Shown: positions 1 through 9,247 of the stretch, in pieces | Layout of the letters: each line of letters opens with the position of its first letter | How positions within the stretch are numbered: position 1 is the stretch's first letter | Assembly (NCBI GenBank): GCA_945787805.1 | Contig: CALZID010000006.1 | Span: 1 to 64,000 of the forward strand | DNA from: an uncultured Clostridia bacterium | Lineage (GTDB): Bacteria; Bacillota; Clostridia; Oscillospirales; Acutalibacteraceae | Reading direction: 5' to 3' | Length of the DNA: 64,000 nucleotides | The notes under the pieces: generated by a model | What the model was told of the DNA's origin: nothing | The model's input: only the letters and a program-made list of their open reading frames with translations | The model's database searches: none | Translations under genes and position numbers: made by a program

Positions 1-55
1 AAAAAACCTTTACTTATAGGGTTTTATGCGGTCTACACTTTTTTTACAACCCCAT
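1..55 (-). repeat. Dispersed 3'-flanking repeat, copy 1
   Basis: A segment just downstream of the fhs stop codon that recurs nearly identically at 36588-36640, downstream of the rubredoxin gene. The exactly shared core is about 35 bp (here roughly 20-54) and includes tatgcggtctacac and tttacaacccca. Both copies have the same orientation relative to the gene they follow. The window edge may cut this copy. Function unknown; a mobile intergenic repeat or shared 3' element is possible. Confidence 0.6.
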
Positions 56-76
56 ACAATGATTTATGATTTTTGT

Positions 77-1747
77 TTAGAAAAGTCCGTCGATTTTTCC
101 GTCTGCGTCAACATCAATTTTATATGCTGCGGGTGCTTTCGGAAGTCCCGGCATTGTCATAATGTCGCCTGTGAGACACACTATGAAGCCTGCGCCTGCG
201 CTGAGTTTAACTTCACGGACAGTCATCATAAAGTTTTCGGGTTTGCCCAGCTTTGTTGGGTCATCTGACAATGAATATTGAGTTTTTGCAACACACACGG
301 GAAGTTTATCCTGACCGAGTGCCTCGATATCTTTAATCGCCTTTTCTGCGGCGGCAGTAAAGATTACACCGTCCGCACGGTAGATTTCGGTTGCAATTTT
401 ATTAAGCTTTTCTTTGATTGGAAGCTTTTCGTCATAGATTGGTGCAAAATCTGCTTTGCCTTCGTCAATAACCGCACAAACCTTTTCTGCAAGGTCCATA
501 CCGCCTTCGCCGCCTTTTGCGAATACTTCGGCGAGAGAAACAGGCACTTGCATTTCTTCGCAGAATTCTTTGATATATGCTATTTCTGCATCTGTATCCG
601 TATGGAATTTATTGATTGCAACTACTACCGGCACATTGTATTTTCTCATATTTTCAATATGAGTTTTAAGGTTTACAATACCCTTTTTAAGTGCTTCTAC
701 ATTTTCATCCTGCAAGTCTGCACGGGCAACTCCGCCGTTATATTTAAGCGCACGGATTGTTGCGACGATTACAACACATTCGGGTTTAAGACCGGCATAA
801 CGGCATTTGATGTCAAGGAATTTTTCTGCGCCAAGGTCAGCACCGAAGCCTGCCTCTGTAATGCAATAATCGGCAAGTTTAAGTGCCAACTTTGTGGCGG
901 TAACAGAGTTACAGCCGTGAGCGATATTTGCAAAAGGTCCGCCGTGCATAATTGCAGGTGTATTCTCAAGTGTTTGCACAAGGTTTGGCTTAATTGCGTC
1001 TTTTAAAAGTGCTGCCATTGCGCCGACTGCGTTAAGGTCTTTTGCAAAAATAGGTTGATTGTCAAGAGAATAAGCCACTAAAATGTTGCCCAGTCTTGTT
1101 TTAAGGTCGGTAATATCTGTTGCAAGGCAGAGAATAGCCATAATCTCACTTGCAACCGTAATCATAAATCCGTCTTCACGGGGAACGCCGTTCACTTTGC
1201 CGCCGAGACCGACGATTACATTACGGAGGGCTCTGTCATTCATATCAAGACAACGCTTAAAGAGAATTCTTCTCTGGTCGATGCGAAGCTCGTTGCCCTG
1301 CTGCAAATGGTTATCAATAATCGCACAAAGAAGATTGTTTGCGGCAGTAATAGCGTGCATATCGCCTGTGAAGTGAAGATTGATATCTTCCATAGGAATA
1401 ACCTGTGAATATCCGCCGCCTGCGGCACCGCCTTTAACGCCGAAAACGGGACCCATTGACGGCTCACGAAGTGCAATGCAGGCGTTCTTGCCGATTTTGT
1501 TCATAGCCTGACCGAGACCGACTGTAACAGTTGTTTTGCCTTCACCCGCAGGAGTGGGGTTAATGGCAGTAACAAGTATGAGCTTTCCGTTTTCTCTGTC
1601 TGCATATTTTTTGTTAAGTGAAAGCGGAAGCTTTGCCTTGTATTTTCCGTAAAGTTCAAGGTCGTCGGCATCAATATTGAGTTTCTTTGCGATTTCTGTA
1701 ATGGGTAAGCAATTTGCCTGTTGAGCAATTTGAATGTCTGTAAGCAT
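77..1747 (-). CDS. fhs: Formate--tetrahydrofolate ligase
   Basis: Ligates formate to tetrahydrofolate with ATP, giving 10-formyl-THF for purine synthesis and one-carbon metabolism. The 556 aa length is the usual size for the family. The P-loop region [14 protein letters not shown] lies near residue 65, followed by conserved [20 protein letters not shown] and the [13 protein letters not shown] block. The start [10 protein letters not shown] has an AGGA-type ribosome site upstream. It is second in a unit with an FNT-family channel (17 bp gap), behind a ZTP riboswitch, so it is probably induced when 10-formyl-THF is short. Full length, no defects seen. Confidence 0.97.
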   Translation of the reverse strand: MLTDIQIAQQANCLPITEIAKKLNIDADDLELYGKYKAKLPLSLNKKYADRENGKLILVTAINPTPAGEGKTTVTVGLGQAMNKIGKNACIALREPSMGPVFGVKGGAAGGGYSQVIPMEDINLHFTGDMHAITAANNLLCAIIDNHLQQGNELRIDQRRILFKRCLDMNDRALRNVIVGLGGKVNGVPREDGFMITVASEIMAILCLATDITDLKTRLGNILVAYSLDNQPIFAKDLNAVGAMAALLKDAIKPNLVQTLENTPAIMHGGPFANIAHGCNSVTATKLALKLADYCITEAGFGADLGAEKFLDIKCRYAGLKPECVVIVATIRALKYNGGVARADLQDENVEALKKGIVNLKTHIENMRKYNVPVVVAINKFHTDTDAEIAYIKEFCEEMQVPVSLAEVFAKGGEGGMDLAEKVCAVIDEGKADFAPIYDEKLPIKEKLNKIATEIYRADGVIFTAAAEKAIKDIEALGQDKLPVCVAKTQYSLSDDPTKLGKPENFMMTVREVKLSAGAGFIVCLTGDIMTMPGLPKAPAAYKIDVDADGKIDGLF

Positions 1748-1763
1748 AAAATTTTCCTCCGTT

Positions 1764-2390
1764 TTAATCTCTCTTTATTTTTGTAAGCAAGCAGAAAAGA
1801 TTTCCGCCTACAATATTTCCGAATGTAATTACAAGAAGCGGTATAATCCATTTTGATACGGGCAGTGAAAGCATAAAATAGAACATATCCGCCACACTGT
1901 GTTCAAAGCCCGAAAGTATGAACACACTAACACAAAACACTACCGCCAGCGTACTTGCAAAACCGTTTTCCTTGCTGTGATTTATATATGTATCAACTGC
2001 AATATACATCATTATACCACAGAAAATACCTAAAATAAACAGGCTTAATAAACTGTCGTTTACTTTTATTTCTGCCAAAGAAGTGCAACGGTCAATGATT
2101 TTATCATAAACCCTTGTAAATTTTATAAGAACCGAGGTTATTCCCGTTCCCGCAAAATTACCGAGCCACACAATAGCCACGAAAAGCCAATATGACGGTT
2201 TGTTTTTGCACATATAGGGCGCCTTGCCCGTAAAAAGATTCAACTTAAACACAAGCACCGTAAGAAGCCCAACCGAAAACAGTATTGAGCCGGCAACCGC
2301 ATTTTCGACTGACAAAAACACAACACAGCCGATGCTGATTGCCATACCCGCAAGCACCGCAAAACCGAATTCTTTAAAATGCTTTACCAT
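1764..2390 (-). CDS. Formate/nitrite transporter (FNT) family channel
   Basis: Membrane protein of about 208 aa with six hydrophobic segments and the FNT layout ([11 protein letters not shown] near residue 50, [12 protein letters not shown] near the C-terminus). The family moves small monovalent anions such as formate, nitrite or hydrosulfide. Placement directly before fhs and behind a ZTP riboswitch makes formate the likely substrate, supplying Fhs; this is inference from context. An upstream in-frame ATG exists (13 codons earlier), but [10 protein letters not shown] is chosen because AAGGAGAGA sits a few bases before it. Confidence 0.85.
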   Translation of the reverse strand: MVKHFKEFGFAVLAGMAISIGCVVFLSVENAVAGSILFSVGLLTVLVFKLNLFTGKAPYMCKNKPSYWLFVAIVWLGNFAGTGITSVLIKFTRVYDKIIDRCTSLAEIKVNDSLLSLFILGIFCGIMMYIAVDTYINHSKENGFASTLAVVFCVSVFILSGFEHSVADMFYFMLSLPVSKWIIPLLVITFGNIVGGNLFCLLTKIKRD

Positions 2391-2430
2391 CTGTTTCTCT
2401 CCTTTTCTATTGAGTAATCCTTTTTGCAAA

Positions 2431-2469
2431 TAAAAAAGGACAACTCAACTTTTTTAAAAAATTGAATTG
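2431..2469 (-). terminator. Riboswitch-linked intrinsic terminator
   Basis: On the minus strand CAATTCAAT (2461-2469) can pair with GTTGAGTTG (2441-2449), with an A/T-rich inner stem, followed by TCCTTTTTT. It lies between the ZTP aptamer and the FNT start, so regulation is probably by transcription termination, with ZTP binding favouring read-through. Confidence 0.75.
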
Positions 2470-2542
2470 CCCAGACGGTCGGCTATTATATATTTTACAT
2501 TCCCCCGTGGTAACCCACGAAATCCGTCAGTCATGTAAAATC
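2466..2542 (-). promoter_or_regulatory. ZTP (pfl) riboswitch aptamer
   Basis: The minus-strand RNA has a closing stem UUUUACAU/AUGUAAAA (2533-2540 with 2493-2500), the segment UGACUGACGG, a CGUGGG/CCACG hairpin followed by GGGGA, and then the separate 3' domain with GCCGACC and the nearly invariant CUGGGC. This order matches the ZTP/ZMP-sensing pfl motif as I know it. That class commonly precedes fhs and purine/one-carbon genes, which agrees with the genes downstream. Confidence 0.88.
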
Positions 2543-2632
2543 ACAGTATCATTATAACTTGTAGAAAGTTAAAAGTCAAGAATAAGTAAAAAAGAACTGC
2601 AAAAAGATAATTCTTTTCACAGTTCTGTAAAT

Positions 2633-5131
2633 TTACTTTTTAATACCAAGTCTTTCTGACGCTTCTTCTCTCATTTTATATTTGAGAATTTTACCCGCCG
2701 CATTCATCGGGAACGCTTTTACAAAGTCAACATAGCGGGGAACTTTATGTCTTGCCATATTAGCATTGATATATGCTTTCATTTCGTCGGCAGTCATTTC
2801 TTCGCCGTCTTTTAAGATGATACAAGCCATAATTTCTTCGCCGTATTGTTCGTCGGGCACGCCGATAACCTGAACATCGCTGACTTTCGGATGAGTGTAA
2901 ATAAACTCTTCGATTTCTTTCGGATAGATATTTTCACCGCCGCGGATAATCATATCTTTAAGACGGCCTGTGATATTATAGTTACCCTCAGGTGTGCGGC
3001 AAGCAAGGTCACCCGTATGAAGCCAACCGTCCTTGTCAATTGCTTCGGCAGTAGCCTTCGGCATTTTATAGTAGCCCTTCATAATATTGTAGCCCCTTGC
3101 TACAAACTCACCGTTGACGCCGTCGGGACAGTCTTTACCTGTTTCGGGGTCAACGATTTTACATTCAACATTGGCAAATGCACTGCCGACAGTTTCTGTG
3201 CGGACTTGTAAAGAGTCATAGTAGCTGCTCATTGTGCAGCCGGGAGATGCTTCTGTCTGGCCGTAAACCGAGACGATTTCTTTCATATTCATTATTTCCG
3301 TTGCACGCTTCATAAGGTCGGCAGGGCAATTTGCACCCGCCATAATGCCTGTTCTGATATATGAGAAATCCGTTTTGGAAAAATCTTCGTGCTGCATCAT
3401 CGCGATAAACATTGTGGGAACGCCGTTAAAGGTTGTAATATGCTCATTATGAACACAAGCAAGCGCCGGCTTCGGTGAGAAATACGGCAACGGATACATT
3501 GTAGCGCCGTGAGTCATTGCGGCTGTCATTGAAAGCACCATACCGAAGCAATGGAACATCGGCACCTGAATCATCATTCTGTCGGCAGTTGACAAATCCA
3601 TATGGTCGCCGATATATTTACCGTTATTTACAACATTGTAATGTGTGAGCATAACGCCCTTGGGGAATCCTGTTGTGCCCGATGTGTATTGCATATTGCA
3701 AACATCGTCCTTGTCAACAGCCGCCGCCATTCTGTAAACTGTTTCAACAGGCACCTGTGACGCACGGGAAATTGCGTCGTCCCAAGTCATACAGCCCTTT
3801 TGCTTGAAGCCGACCGTAATAACATTTCTAAGGAACGGCAAACGACGGGAATGTAATGTATCGCCCGACTGCATTGATTCTAATTCAGGGCAGAGCTTTG
3901 CGATAATCTCACCATAGTGAGTATCCTTTGCGCCTTCTGTCAAAACCAATGTATGAGTGTCTGACTGACGAAGCAAATATTCAACTTCGGCAATTTTATA
4001 AGCGGTATTTACCGTAACTAAAACTGCGCCGATTTTAACGGTTGCCCAGAATGCAATATACCACTGCGGCACATTTGATGCCCAAACCGCAACATGATGC
4101 CCCGCTTTAACGCCCATTGCCACAAGTGCTCGGGCGAAAGTGTCAACATCATCCCTAAATTCACTGTATGTGCGGGTATAGTCAAGTGTTGTATATTTAA
4201 AAGCATATTGGTCGGGAAATTCTTCAACCATTTTGTCAAGAACATCAGAAAAAGTGCAATCTATCAAAAGGTCTTTTTTCCAAACAAATTTACCCGTATG
4301 AGCACGGTTGTAATAGAGTGTTTTTTCATTTCTTGATGTGTCTTTAAACTGGCGCATATAGTTCACAAACTGAGAGAAGATAATCTCCATATCGTCAAGC
4401 TCATCACACCAAGCCGGGTCCCAAACCAATGAAATGAAACCGTCATAGTTAACTGAGCGTAATGCAAGCATCATTTCTGAAATAGGCAGCTCACCTTCGC
4501 CTGCAAGACAGTATTCGATTCCGTTTTCTGTCTTTTTTGCATCGGAGAATTGCACATGGCGAACATAAGCGCCAAGGTTTTTAATAACCTCTTCCGCTGA
4601 CTCACCCGACTCAAAATATGCTGACGAAAGATTCCAAAGCGCCGCCAAATTGTCACAGGCAAAGCCGTCAAGCATATCACGAAGCGCAGAAGTATTTGCA
4701 AAAAGTCCCGATGTTTCAAGCAAGAGTGTTACACCCTTTTCTTCTGCCTGCGGAACAACCTTTCTCAAAAATTCTTCAGCGTGTTTTAATGCTTTTTCAC
4801 TGTCACTTGACGCTTTTGCACGAAGACGGATATACGGAATATGCAAATTCTCTGCAATTTCAAAGCACTTTGTCAATTCTTCTTCGATGTCACCGTCTTT
4901 ATCTGCTAATTCGCCGACCGTATCAAGACAGGGAATTTTCAGGTTTTTATTGTATAAACCGCGGAGTGTTGCCGCCGCTGTGTAATCATGGAATGCGCCG
5001 TCTTTGGCTGTGAAAAGACTGTTGTAAATATTGTGGAGCTCAATACCTTCAAAATGAAGATACTGAGCTATCTCACAAAACTCTTCAAAGGTGATGTCAT
5101 GCCAGCCCTTTGTCGAAAACGAAAGATTCAT
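2633..5131 (-). CDS. TIM-barrel (AP-endonuclease-2-like) / acyl-CoA synthetase fusion
   Basis: An 832 aa two-domain protein. Residues 1-265 resemble the sugar-phosphate isomerase/AP-endonuclease-2 TIM barrel (KGWHDITFEEF start, LLLETSG, VRHVQFSD, GEGELP). Residues 290-832 are an ANL adenylating enzyme: YTSGTTGFPKG (A3), YGQTEASP (A5), TGDLA (A7), GRLKDMIIRGGENIYP (A8) and a C-terminal GKILKYK lysine (A10). The synthetase should activate a carboxylic acid to its acyl-CoA. In the barrel, the strand that usually carries an Asp/His metal pair reads ALWNLSS, so barrel chemistry may be lost. It follows the LeuA-like gene by 3 bp, under the Leu-type T-box; a branched short-chain acid is the inferred substrate. 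Confidence 0.85.
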   Translation of the reverse strand: MNLSFSTKGWHDITFEEFCEIAQYLHFEGIELHNIYNSLFTAKDGAFHDYTAAATLRGLYNKNLKIPCLDTVGELADKDGDIEEELTKCFEIAENLHIPYIRLRAKASSDSEKALKHAEEFLRKVVPQAEEKGVTLLLETSGLFANTSALRDMLDGFACDNLAALWNLSSAYFESGESAEEVIKNLGAYVRHVQFSDAKKTENGIEYCLAGEGELPISEMMLALRSVNYDGFISLVWDPAWCDELDDMEIIFSQFVNYMRQFKDTSRNEKTLYYNRAHTGKFVWKKDLLIDCTFSDVLDKMVEEFPDQYAFKYTTLDYTRTYSEFRDDVDTFARALVAMGVKAGHHVAVWASNVPQWYIAFWATVKIGAVLVTVNTAYKIAEVEYLLRQSDTHTLVLTEGAKDTHYGEIIAKLCPELESMQSGDTLHSRRLPFLRNVITVGFKQKGCMTWDDAISRASQVPVETVYRMAAAVDKDDVCNMQYTSGTTGFPKGVMLTHYNVVNNGKYIGDHMDLSTADRMMIQVPMFHCFGMVLSMTAAMTHGATMYPLPYFSPKPALACVHNEHITTFNGVPTMFIAMMQHEDFSKTDFSYIRTGIMAGANCPADLMKRATEIMNMKEIVSVYGQTEASPGCTMSSYYDSLQVRTETVGSAFANVECKIVDPETGKDCPDGVNGEFVARGYNIMKGYYKMPKATAEAIDKDGWLHTGDLACRTPEGNYNITGRLKDMIIRGGENIYPKEIEEFIYTHPKVSDVQVIGVPDEQYGEEIMACIILKDGEEMTADEMKAYINANMARHKVPRYVDFVKAFPMNAAGKILKYKMREEASERLGIKK

Positions 5132-5134
5132 TTT

Positions 5135-6514
5135 TTATGCCTCCTCATAGACAATCTTGTTAACCGCATTAAGATATGCACGGATACTTGCGCCGATAAT
5201 ATCAGTTGAAATACCGTTGCCTGAATAGAGCTTTCCGCCTGAACGAAGCTTAACAAGGGCTGAGCCCATTGCTTCTTTGCCTTCCGTAACCGAATGAATT
5301 TGGAAATCGTCCAACTCATAATGATGACCGACAATTTTATCAATTGCAAGGAAAGCCGCATCAATAGGACCTGCGCCGATGCAAACCTCTTGAACCTTTT
5401 TATCGTCTTTTTCAAGTGTAAGCTGTGCACTTGCGGAAATAATATTGCCGTTGTTGATAACATAGCTTATCAATTTATAGGTTGCGGGAACCTGCAACGC
5501 CGCACTTGCAACAATTGCTTCAAGCTCTTTGAGTCCGACTTTTTTCTTTGCCGCTACTCTTAAAAACTCTTCATAAACCTTGTTCTGGTCATCGTCTGAC
5601 AAGTCATAGCCGAGATTGGATGCGGCAGCAATAACATCTGCCTGACTGTCTTTTTCATCAAGACAAATTGACTCTGCCTGAGCGCTTGTTACCGTAACTG
5701 CCGCACGCTCTGTATCGGCTGTGTTGCTAATCCAACGGATTTGCTTAACAATTCTTAACAGCTCTGTGTTGGAAAGATTTGTTCTTATACCGTACTTTTC
5801 GCCGCAGTTTTTAACCATTGTTGCAAAAACATCCAACGGTACATTTTCGCCGTCGACGGATGTTTTAACCGTTGCCGCACCCTTGCGAACTGAGAGAATT
5901 GCCTGAGCGGTTGCAAGTCCGTTTTTGTTATTACAACCAACACCAACGGGTACATCAACCCAAGTTGCAACCGTTTCAATATAGTTTGCAAAGTCATCGG
6001 GCATTGATTCTGCCGCACTGTCACAAACAGTAACCGCTGTTGCACCGCTTTCTACTGCGGTTTCAATAAGACTTTTAAGAAATTCAGGCTCTGTTCTTGT
6101 GGCGTCAAGAGCACAGAATTCTACACATTCACATTTTTCTTTTGCCATTTTAACTGTTTTGCCGACCCATTCCGCCATTTTATCGGGTTTCTTGTGGCAA
6201 GTATATTCCATTCCCACGGGAGAAACAGGCAATTCGATACGAATACAAGGATGAGCCGCATTAGTGAGCGCCGATGCTGCCTGTTCAATGCTTTCTTCTG
6301 TTAGTCCCGCCGCAACCGACAGCACACCTTTTTTCACGAAAGATGAGACGGTTTTAACAAATAAAATGTCTGTTCTTGCATCAATGATTGCGGGAATTTC
6401 GATTACATCAACACATAGCTTTTCTAACTGACGGGCAATTTCAATTTTTTCTTTGAAAGAAAAAGCATTTTGCTCACGACAGAGAGTAGCATCAGCAATT
6501 CTGATAGTTTTCAT
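5135..6514 (-). CDS. 2-isopropylmalate synthase-like protein with degenerate active site
   Basis: 459 aa with the LeuA/CimA architecture: a DRE-TIM barrel (1-280), a linker, and a C-terminal LeuA dimerisation/regulatory domain (GAGPIDAAFLAIDKIVG, SVTEGKEAMGSA, GISTDIIGASIRAYLNA). The catalytic motifs are broken. The usual DTTLRDGEQ reads DATLCREQN, and the metal-binding HxHND segment reads GCNNKNGLA, so both metal histidines and the Asp are absent. The GxGER loop is also missing. It may be a pseudoenzyme, a regulator or a changed activity, so leuA is not assigned. First gene behind a T-box whose specifier reads CUC (Leu). Confidence 0.8.
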   Translation of the reverse strand: MKTIRIADATLCREQNAFSFKEKIEIARQLEKLCVDVIEIPAIIDARTDILFVKTVSSFVKKGVLSVAAGLTEESIEQAASALTNAAHPCIRIELPVSPVGMEYTCHKKPDKMAEWVGKTVKMAKEKCECVEFCALDATRTEPEFLKSLIETAVESGATAVTVCDSAAESMPDDFANYIETVATWVDVPVGVGCNNKNGLATAQAILSVRKGAATVKTSVDGENVPLDVFATMVKNCGEKYGIRTNLSNTELLRIVKQIRWISNTADTERAAVTVTSAQAESICLDEKDSQADVIAAASNLGYDLSDDDQNKVYEEFLRVAAKKKVGLKELEAIVASAALQVPATYKLISYVINNGNIISASAQLTLEKDDKKVQEVCIGAGPIDAAFLAIDKIVGHHYELDDFQIHSVTEGKEAMGSALVKLRSGGKLYSGNGISTDIIGASIRAYLNAVNKIVYEEA

Positions 6515-6544
6515 AATAGATATTCATCCTTTCTTCATACAGAA

Positions 6545-6838
6545 AAATCAAAATAAAAAATCCCTGAAACAGCCTAAACTGTTCCAGGGACGAAAGTTTT
6601 TCGCGGTACCACCCTGTTTACCGACTATTCGCATAAATCGGTCAACTCAACAAGTTCTAACAAACTCTTTGCCATGATAACGGGGCAAGCCGGAATCACC
6701 TACACAGTAAACCCTTCAGCAATTCTGCTACGGAATGAGACTTCTTTTTCTTTTCATACTGTCTTTCACCTGCCGACAGCTCTCTGAAATGAATAAACGG
6801 AAAAAGAATAGTTCCCTCAACGCATTTCGAATATATTG
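6545..6838 (-). promoter_or_regulatory. T-box leader 1, specifier probably CUC (Leu)
   Basis: Minus-strand leader with AGGGTGGTACCGCG (6602-6615), the AGAGAG...GGCAGGTG stem-I region, and a terminator stem TCCCTG..CAGGGA ending in TTTTTT (6553-6590). In lower stem I, GGAA/TTCC and TTCTTTTTC/GAAAAAGAA flank an internal loop whose 3' side is GUCUCA. CUC followed by a purine (6737-6739) is the best specifier, a leucine codon, fitting the LeuA-like gene downstream. Confidence 0.9.
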
Positions 6839-6844
6839 TTTGAT

Positions 6845-6873
6845 AGTTTATCACAGCTTTTCTTGTTTGTCAA
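6845..6873 (-). promoter_or_regulatory. Promoter of T-box unit 1
   Basis: TTGACA (6868-6873), a 17 bp spacer and TAAACT (6845-6850) on the minus strand, just upstream of T-box leader 1. The start point is expected near 6838. Confidence 0.7.
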
Positions 6874-6888
6874 GAAAAAATCGGTTTT

Positions 6889-7422
6889 TCAGAACTTAGC
6901 ACCTAACTCCAATGCTTTAAGGTTAGTTTCAAGCATATCCGCACGCTTTGCAGAGATAACCTTTGAAAGTGCGACTTTCATATCATCGGCGTTGAACTCG
7001 CCTAAAATTTCTAACAATTTGCCCATTAAAATCATATTTGCAAGTGTGGGGAATCCGTTTTCGCTTGCAAGACGGGTTGCGGGGATATAATAAACAGTAA
7101 CATCGTCACGCTCAACCTTTCTTTCGATGAGTGTTGAGTCTGCCAAAATAACGCCGCCCGGTACTACTGATTTTTCAAATTTATCCAATGACGGAAGATT
7201 CATTGCAACTAAAATATCGGGATTTGAAATGATTGGTGAGCCGACTGCTTCGTCGCTGATAATAACGCTGCAGCTTGCAGTACCGCCACGCATTTCGGGG
7301 CCGTATGACGGCAACCAACTAACCTGTTTACCGTCTGTAAGACCTTTATATGCAAGGAATTTACCTGCGAAAAGGATACCCTGACCGCCAAAACCTGAAA
7401 GTAACATTTGTTTTGTACTCAT
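6889..7422 (-). CDS. vorC: 2-oxoacid:ferredoxin oxidoreductase gamma subunit (VorC-like)
   Basis: 177 aa, the usual size of the separate gamma subunit of four-subunit 2-oxoacid oxidoreductases. GFGGQGILFAGKFLA at the N-terminus and the GPEMRGGTASCSVIIS block are family hallmarks. In the holoenzyme gamma sits with the alpha subunit. Its start codon overlaps the vorA stop (shared base 7422), indicating coupling. Last gene of the Val-T-box unit. Confidence 0.92.
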   Translation of the reverse strand: MSTKQMLLSGFGGQGILFAGKFLAYKGLTDGKQVSWLPSYGPEMRGGTASCSVIISDEAVGSPIISNPDILVAMNLPSLDKFEKSVVPGGVILADSTLIERKVERDDVTVYYIPATRLASENGFPTLANMILMGKLLEILGEFNADDMKVALSKVISAKRADMLETNLKALELGAKF

Positions 7423-8174
7423 TATTTTTCCTCCCCTGCACTTCTGTCTTTATAAACGCCCAGCGGATAATAAGGAAGCATTTTTTCGTCAATCCATTTA
7501 AGCGCCGCCTGCGGTGTAAGGCCCCAGTTTGTCGGACATGAAGAAACAACTTCAATCAATGAGAAGCCTTTGCCGTCCAACTGATTTTGGAATGCCTTTT
7601 TAATAGCTTTTTTAGCATTACGAACTTGCTTAACGCTGTTTACCGTAACGCGTTCAAGATATTCGGGGCCTTCAAGCTGTGAAAGCATTTCACAAACTCT
7701 GATAGGATAACCGCAGTGATTTACATCTCTGCCGTAAGGTGAAGTTTGTGTAATCTGACCGGGCAATGATGTGGGAGCCATCTGACCGCCCGTCATACCA
7801 TAAATTGCGTTGTTTACGAAAATAACTGTTATATTTTCATTTCTTGCGGCTGCGTGAACGGTTTCTGCCATACCGATTGATGCCAAGTCGCCGTCACCCT
7901 GATATGTGAAAACGATATTGTTTTCGGGGTCTGCACGCTTAACGCCTGTTGCCACTGCCGGTGCACGGCCGTGAGCTGCTTCAATCATATCGCAGTTGAA
8001 ATAGTTATAAGCCATAACAGAGCAACCAACGGGCGCAATACCGATTGTTCTGCCTTCAATGCCTAATTCGTCCATAACTTCTGCTACCAAACGGTGAATA
8101 ATACCGTGGGTACAGCCGGGGCAATAGTGCATTGACATATCATTTAATGCATGGGGTTTATCGAATACAACCAT
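7422..8174 (-). CDS. vorA: 2-oxoacid:ferredoxin oxidoreductase beta subunit, TPP-binding (VorA-like)
   Basis: 250 aa. Carries the beta-subunit signature YCPGCTHGIIHR near the N-terminus, the TPP/Mg motif GDGDLASIGM followed by NNAIYGMTGGQMAPTS, and a C-terminal CPTNWGLTP element. It decarboxylates a 2-oxoacid to the acyl-CoA with ferredoxin reduction, or runs in reverse as a reductive carboxylase. The branched-chain (VOR) type is inferred from the subunit pattern and the T-box control. Overlaps vorB by one base. Confidence 0.92.
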   Translation of the reverse strand: MVVFDKPHALNDMSMHYCPGCTHGIIHRLVAEVMDELGIEGRTIGIAPVGCSVMAYNYFNCDMIEAAHGRAPAVATGVKRADPENNIVFTYQGDGDLASIGMAETVHAAARNENITVIFVNNAIYGMTGGQMAPTSLPGQITQTSPYGRDVNHCGYPIRVCEMLSQLEGPEYLERVTVNSVKQVRNAKKAIKKAFQNQLDGKGFSLIEVVSSCPTNWGLTPQAALKWIDEKMLPYYPLGVYKDRSAGEEK

Positions 8175-9241
8175 TATTTTGCACCTCCGTTTTCTGCTAC
8201 TGCCTTAATTGCTTCCAATACCTGTTCGGGTGAAACAATCATACCACCTACACGGTTGCAAAGTGTAACGGGTACTTTACATTCAGTTGCTAATTTAACA
8301 TCATCAATCATCTGTCCCATTGAAAGTTCAACTGAGATGATGGCCTTTACTTTATCTGCCGCTTTCTTAAACGGAGCAACGGGGAACGGCCACAATGTGA
8401 TTGGTCTAATCATACCCACCTTGATGCCTTGTTTTCTTGCTTCGTTGATAGCGTTCTTTGCTACACGGGAGGTTATACCAAATGCGGCGATTGCATATTC
8501 TGCATCGTCCATAAGGTATTCTTCATACATTGCTTCATTCTCTTTAATGTAGTTATATCTCTCATAACGCTCAAAGTTGAATTTTTCAAGCTCTTCGGGA
8601 ACAAGAGAAAGAGAGTTTACAATATTGTGTTTGCGCTGAAGCTTTGTTCCGACTGTTGCCCAAGGCTTTTCGGGTGCCGGTTTAACTTCAAGGTCAAGTG
8701 AAACAGGCTCCATCATCTGTCCCATTGTACCGTCTGCAAGAATCATTGAAGTCATTCTGTATGTATCGGCAAGTTCAAAGCCTTTAACCGTAAGTTCTGC
8801 CATTTCTTGAACTGATGACGGTGCGAGAACTATCATGTGATAGTCACCGTGACCGCTGCCGCGGGTTGCCTGGAAATAGTCTGACTGGCTTGGCTGAATA
8901 CCTCCGAGACCGGGACCGCCGCGCTGAACATTGACAACGAGTGCGGGAAGGTCGGAGCCTGCCAAATATGAAAGACCTTCACTTTTAAGCGAAATTCCGG
9001 GGCTTGATGATGATGTCATAACACGCTTGCCTGCCGCCGCAACACCGTATACCATATTGATTGCTGCGATTTCACTTTCTGCTTGAAGAAATACACCGCC
9101 GATTTTAGGCATTTTCTTTGCCATATATGCGGCGATTTCTGTTTGTGGTGTGATTGGGTAACCGAAGTAGTGACGACAGCCTGCAATGATAGCGGCTTCT
9201 GCAATTGCTTCGTTACCTTTCATCAATACTTTATCTGCCAT
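8174..9241 (-). CDS. vorB: 2-oxoacid:ferredoxin oxidoreductase alpha subunit (VorB-like)
   Basis: 355 aa alpha subunit. The N-terminal pyrimidine-binding domain contains GCRHYFGYPITPQTE and QAESEIAAINMVYGVAAAGKR, then TSSSSPGISLKSEG and NVQRGGPGLGG. The C-terminal part contains the transketolase-C-like VGMIRPITLWPFP. It binds the substrate next to TPP of the beta subunit. Directly behind the ferredoxin subunit (6 bp gap). The best match in memory is the 3-methyl-2-oxobutanoate (VorB) group rather than pyruvate enzymes. Confidence 0.92.
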   Translation of the reverse strand: MADKVLMKGNEAIAEAAIIAGCRHYFGYPITPQTEIAAYMAKKMPKIGGVFLQAESEIAAINMVYGVAAAGKRVMTSSSSPGISLKSEGLSYLAGSDLPALVVNVQRGGPGLGGIQPSQSDYFQATRGSGHGDYHMIVLAPSSVQEMAELTVKGFELADTYRMTSMILADGTMGQMMEPVSLDLEVKPAPEKPWATVGTKLQRKHNIVNSLSLVPEELEKFNFERYERYNYIKENEAMYEEYLMDDAEYAIAAFGITSRVAKNAINEARKQGIKVGMIRPITLWPFPVAPFKKAADKVKAIISVELSMGQMIDDVKLATECKVPVTLCNRVGGMIVSPEQVLEAIKAVAENGGAK

Positions 9242-9247
9242 ATTTTC

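Noticed and set aside
278-1006. 242-codon open frame opposite fhs
   Set aside because: Cysteine/phenylalanine-rich translation with no family features; it is the antisense shadow of the highly conserved fhs gene.
5135-6514. Frameshift in the LeuA-like gene as explanation for the broken motifs
   Set aside because: The frame is continuous and flanking blocks align well on both sides of each altered motif, so substitutions and small deletions rather than frameshifts explain them.
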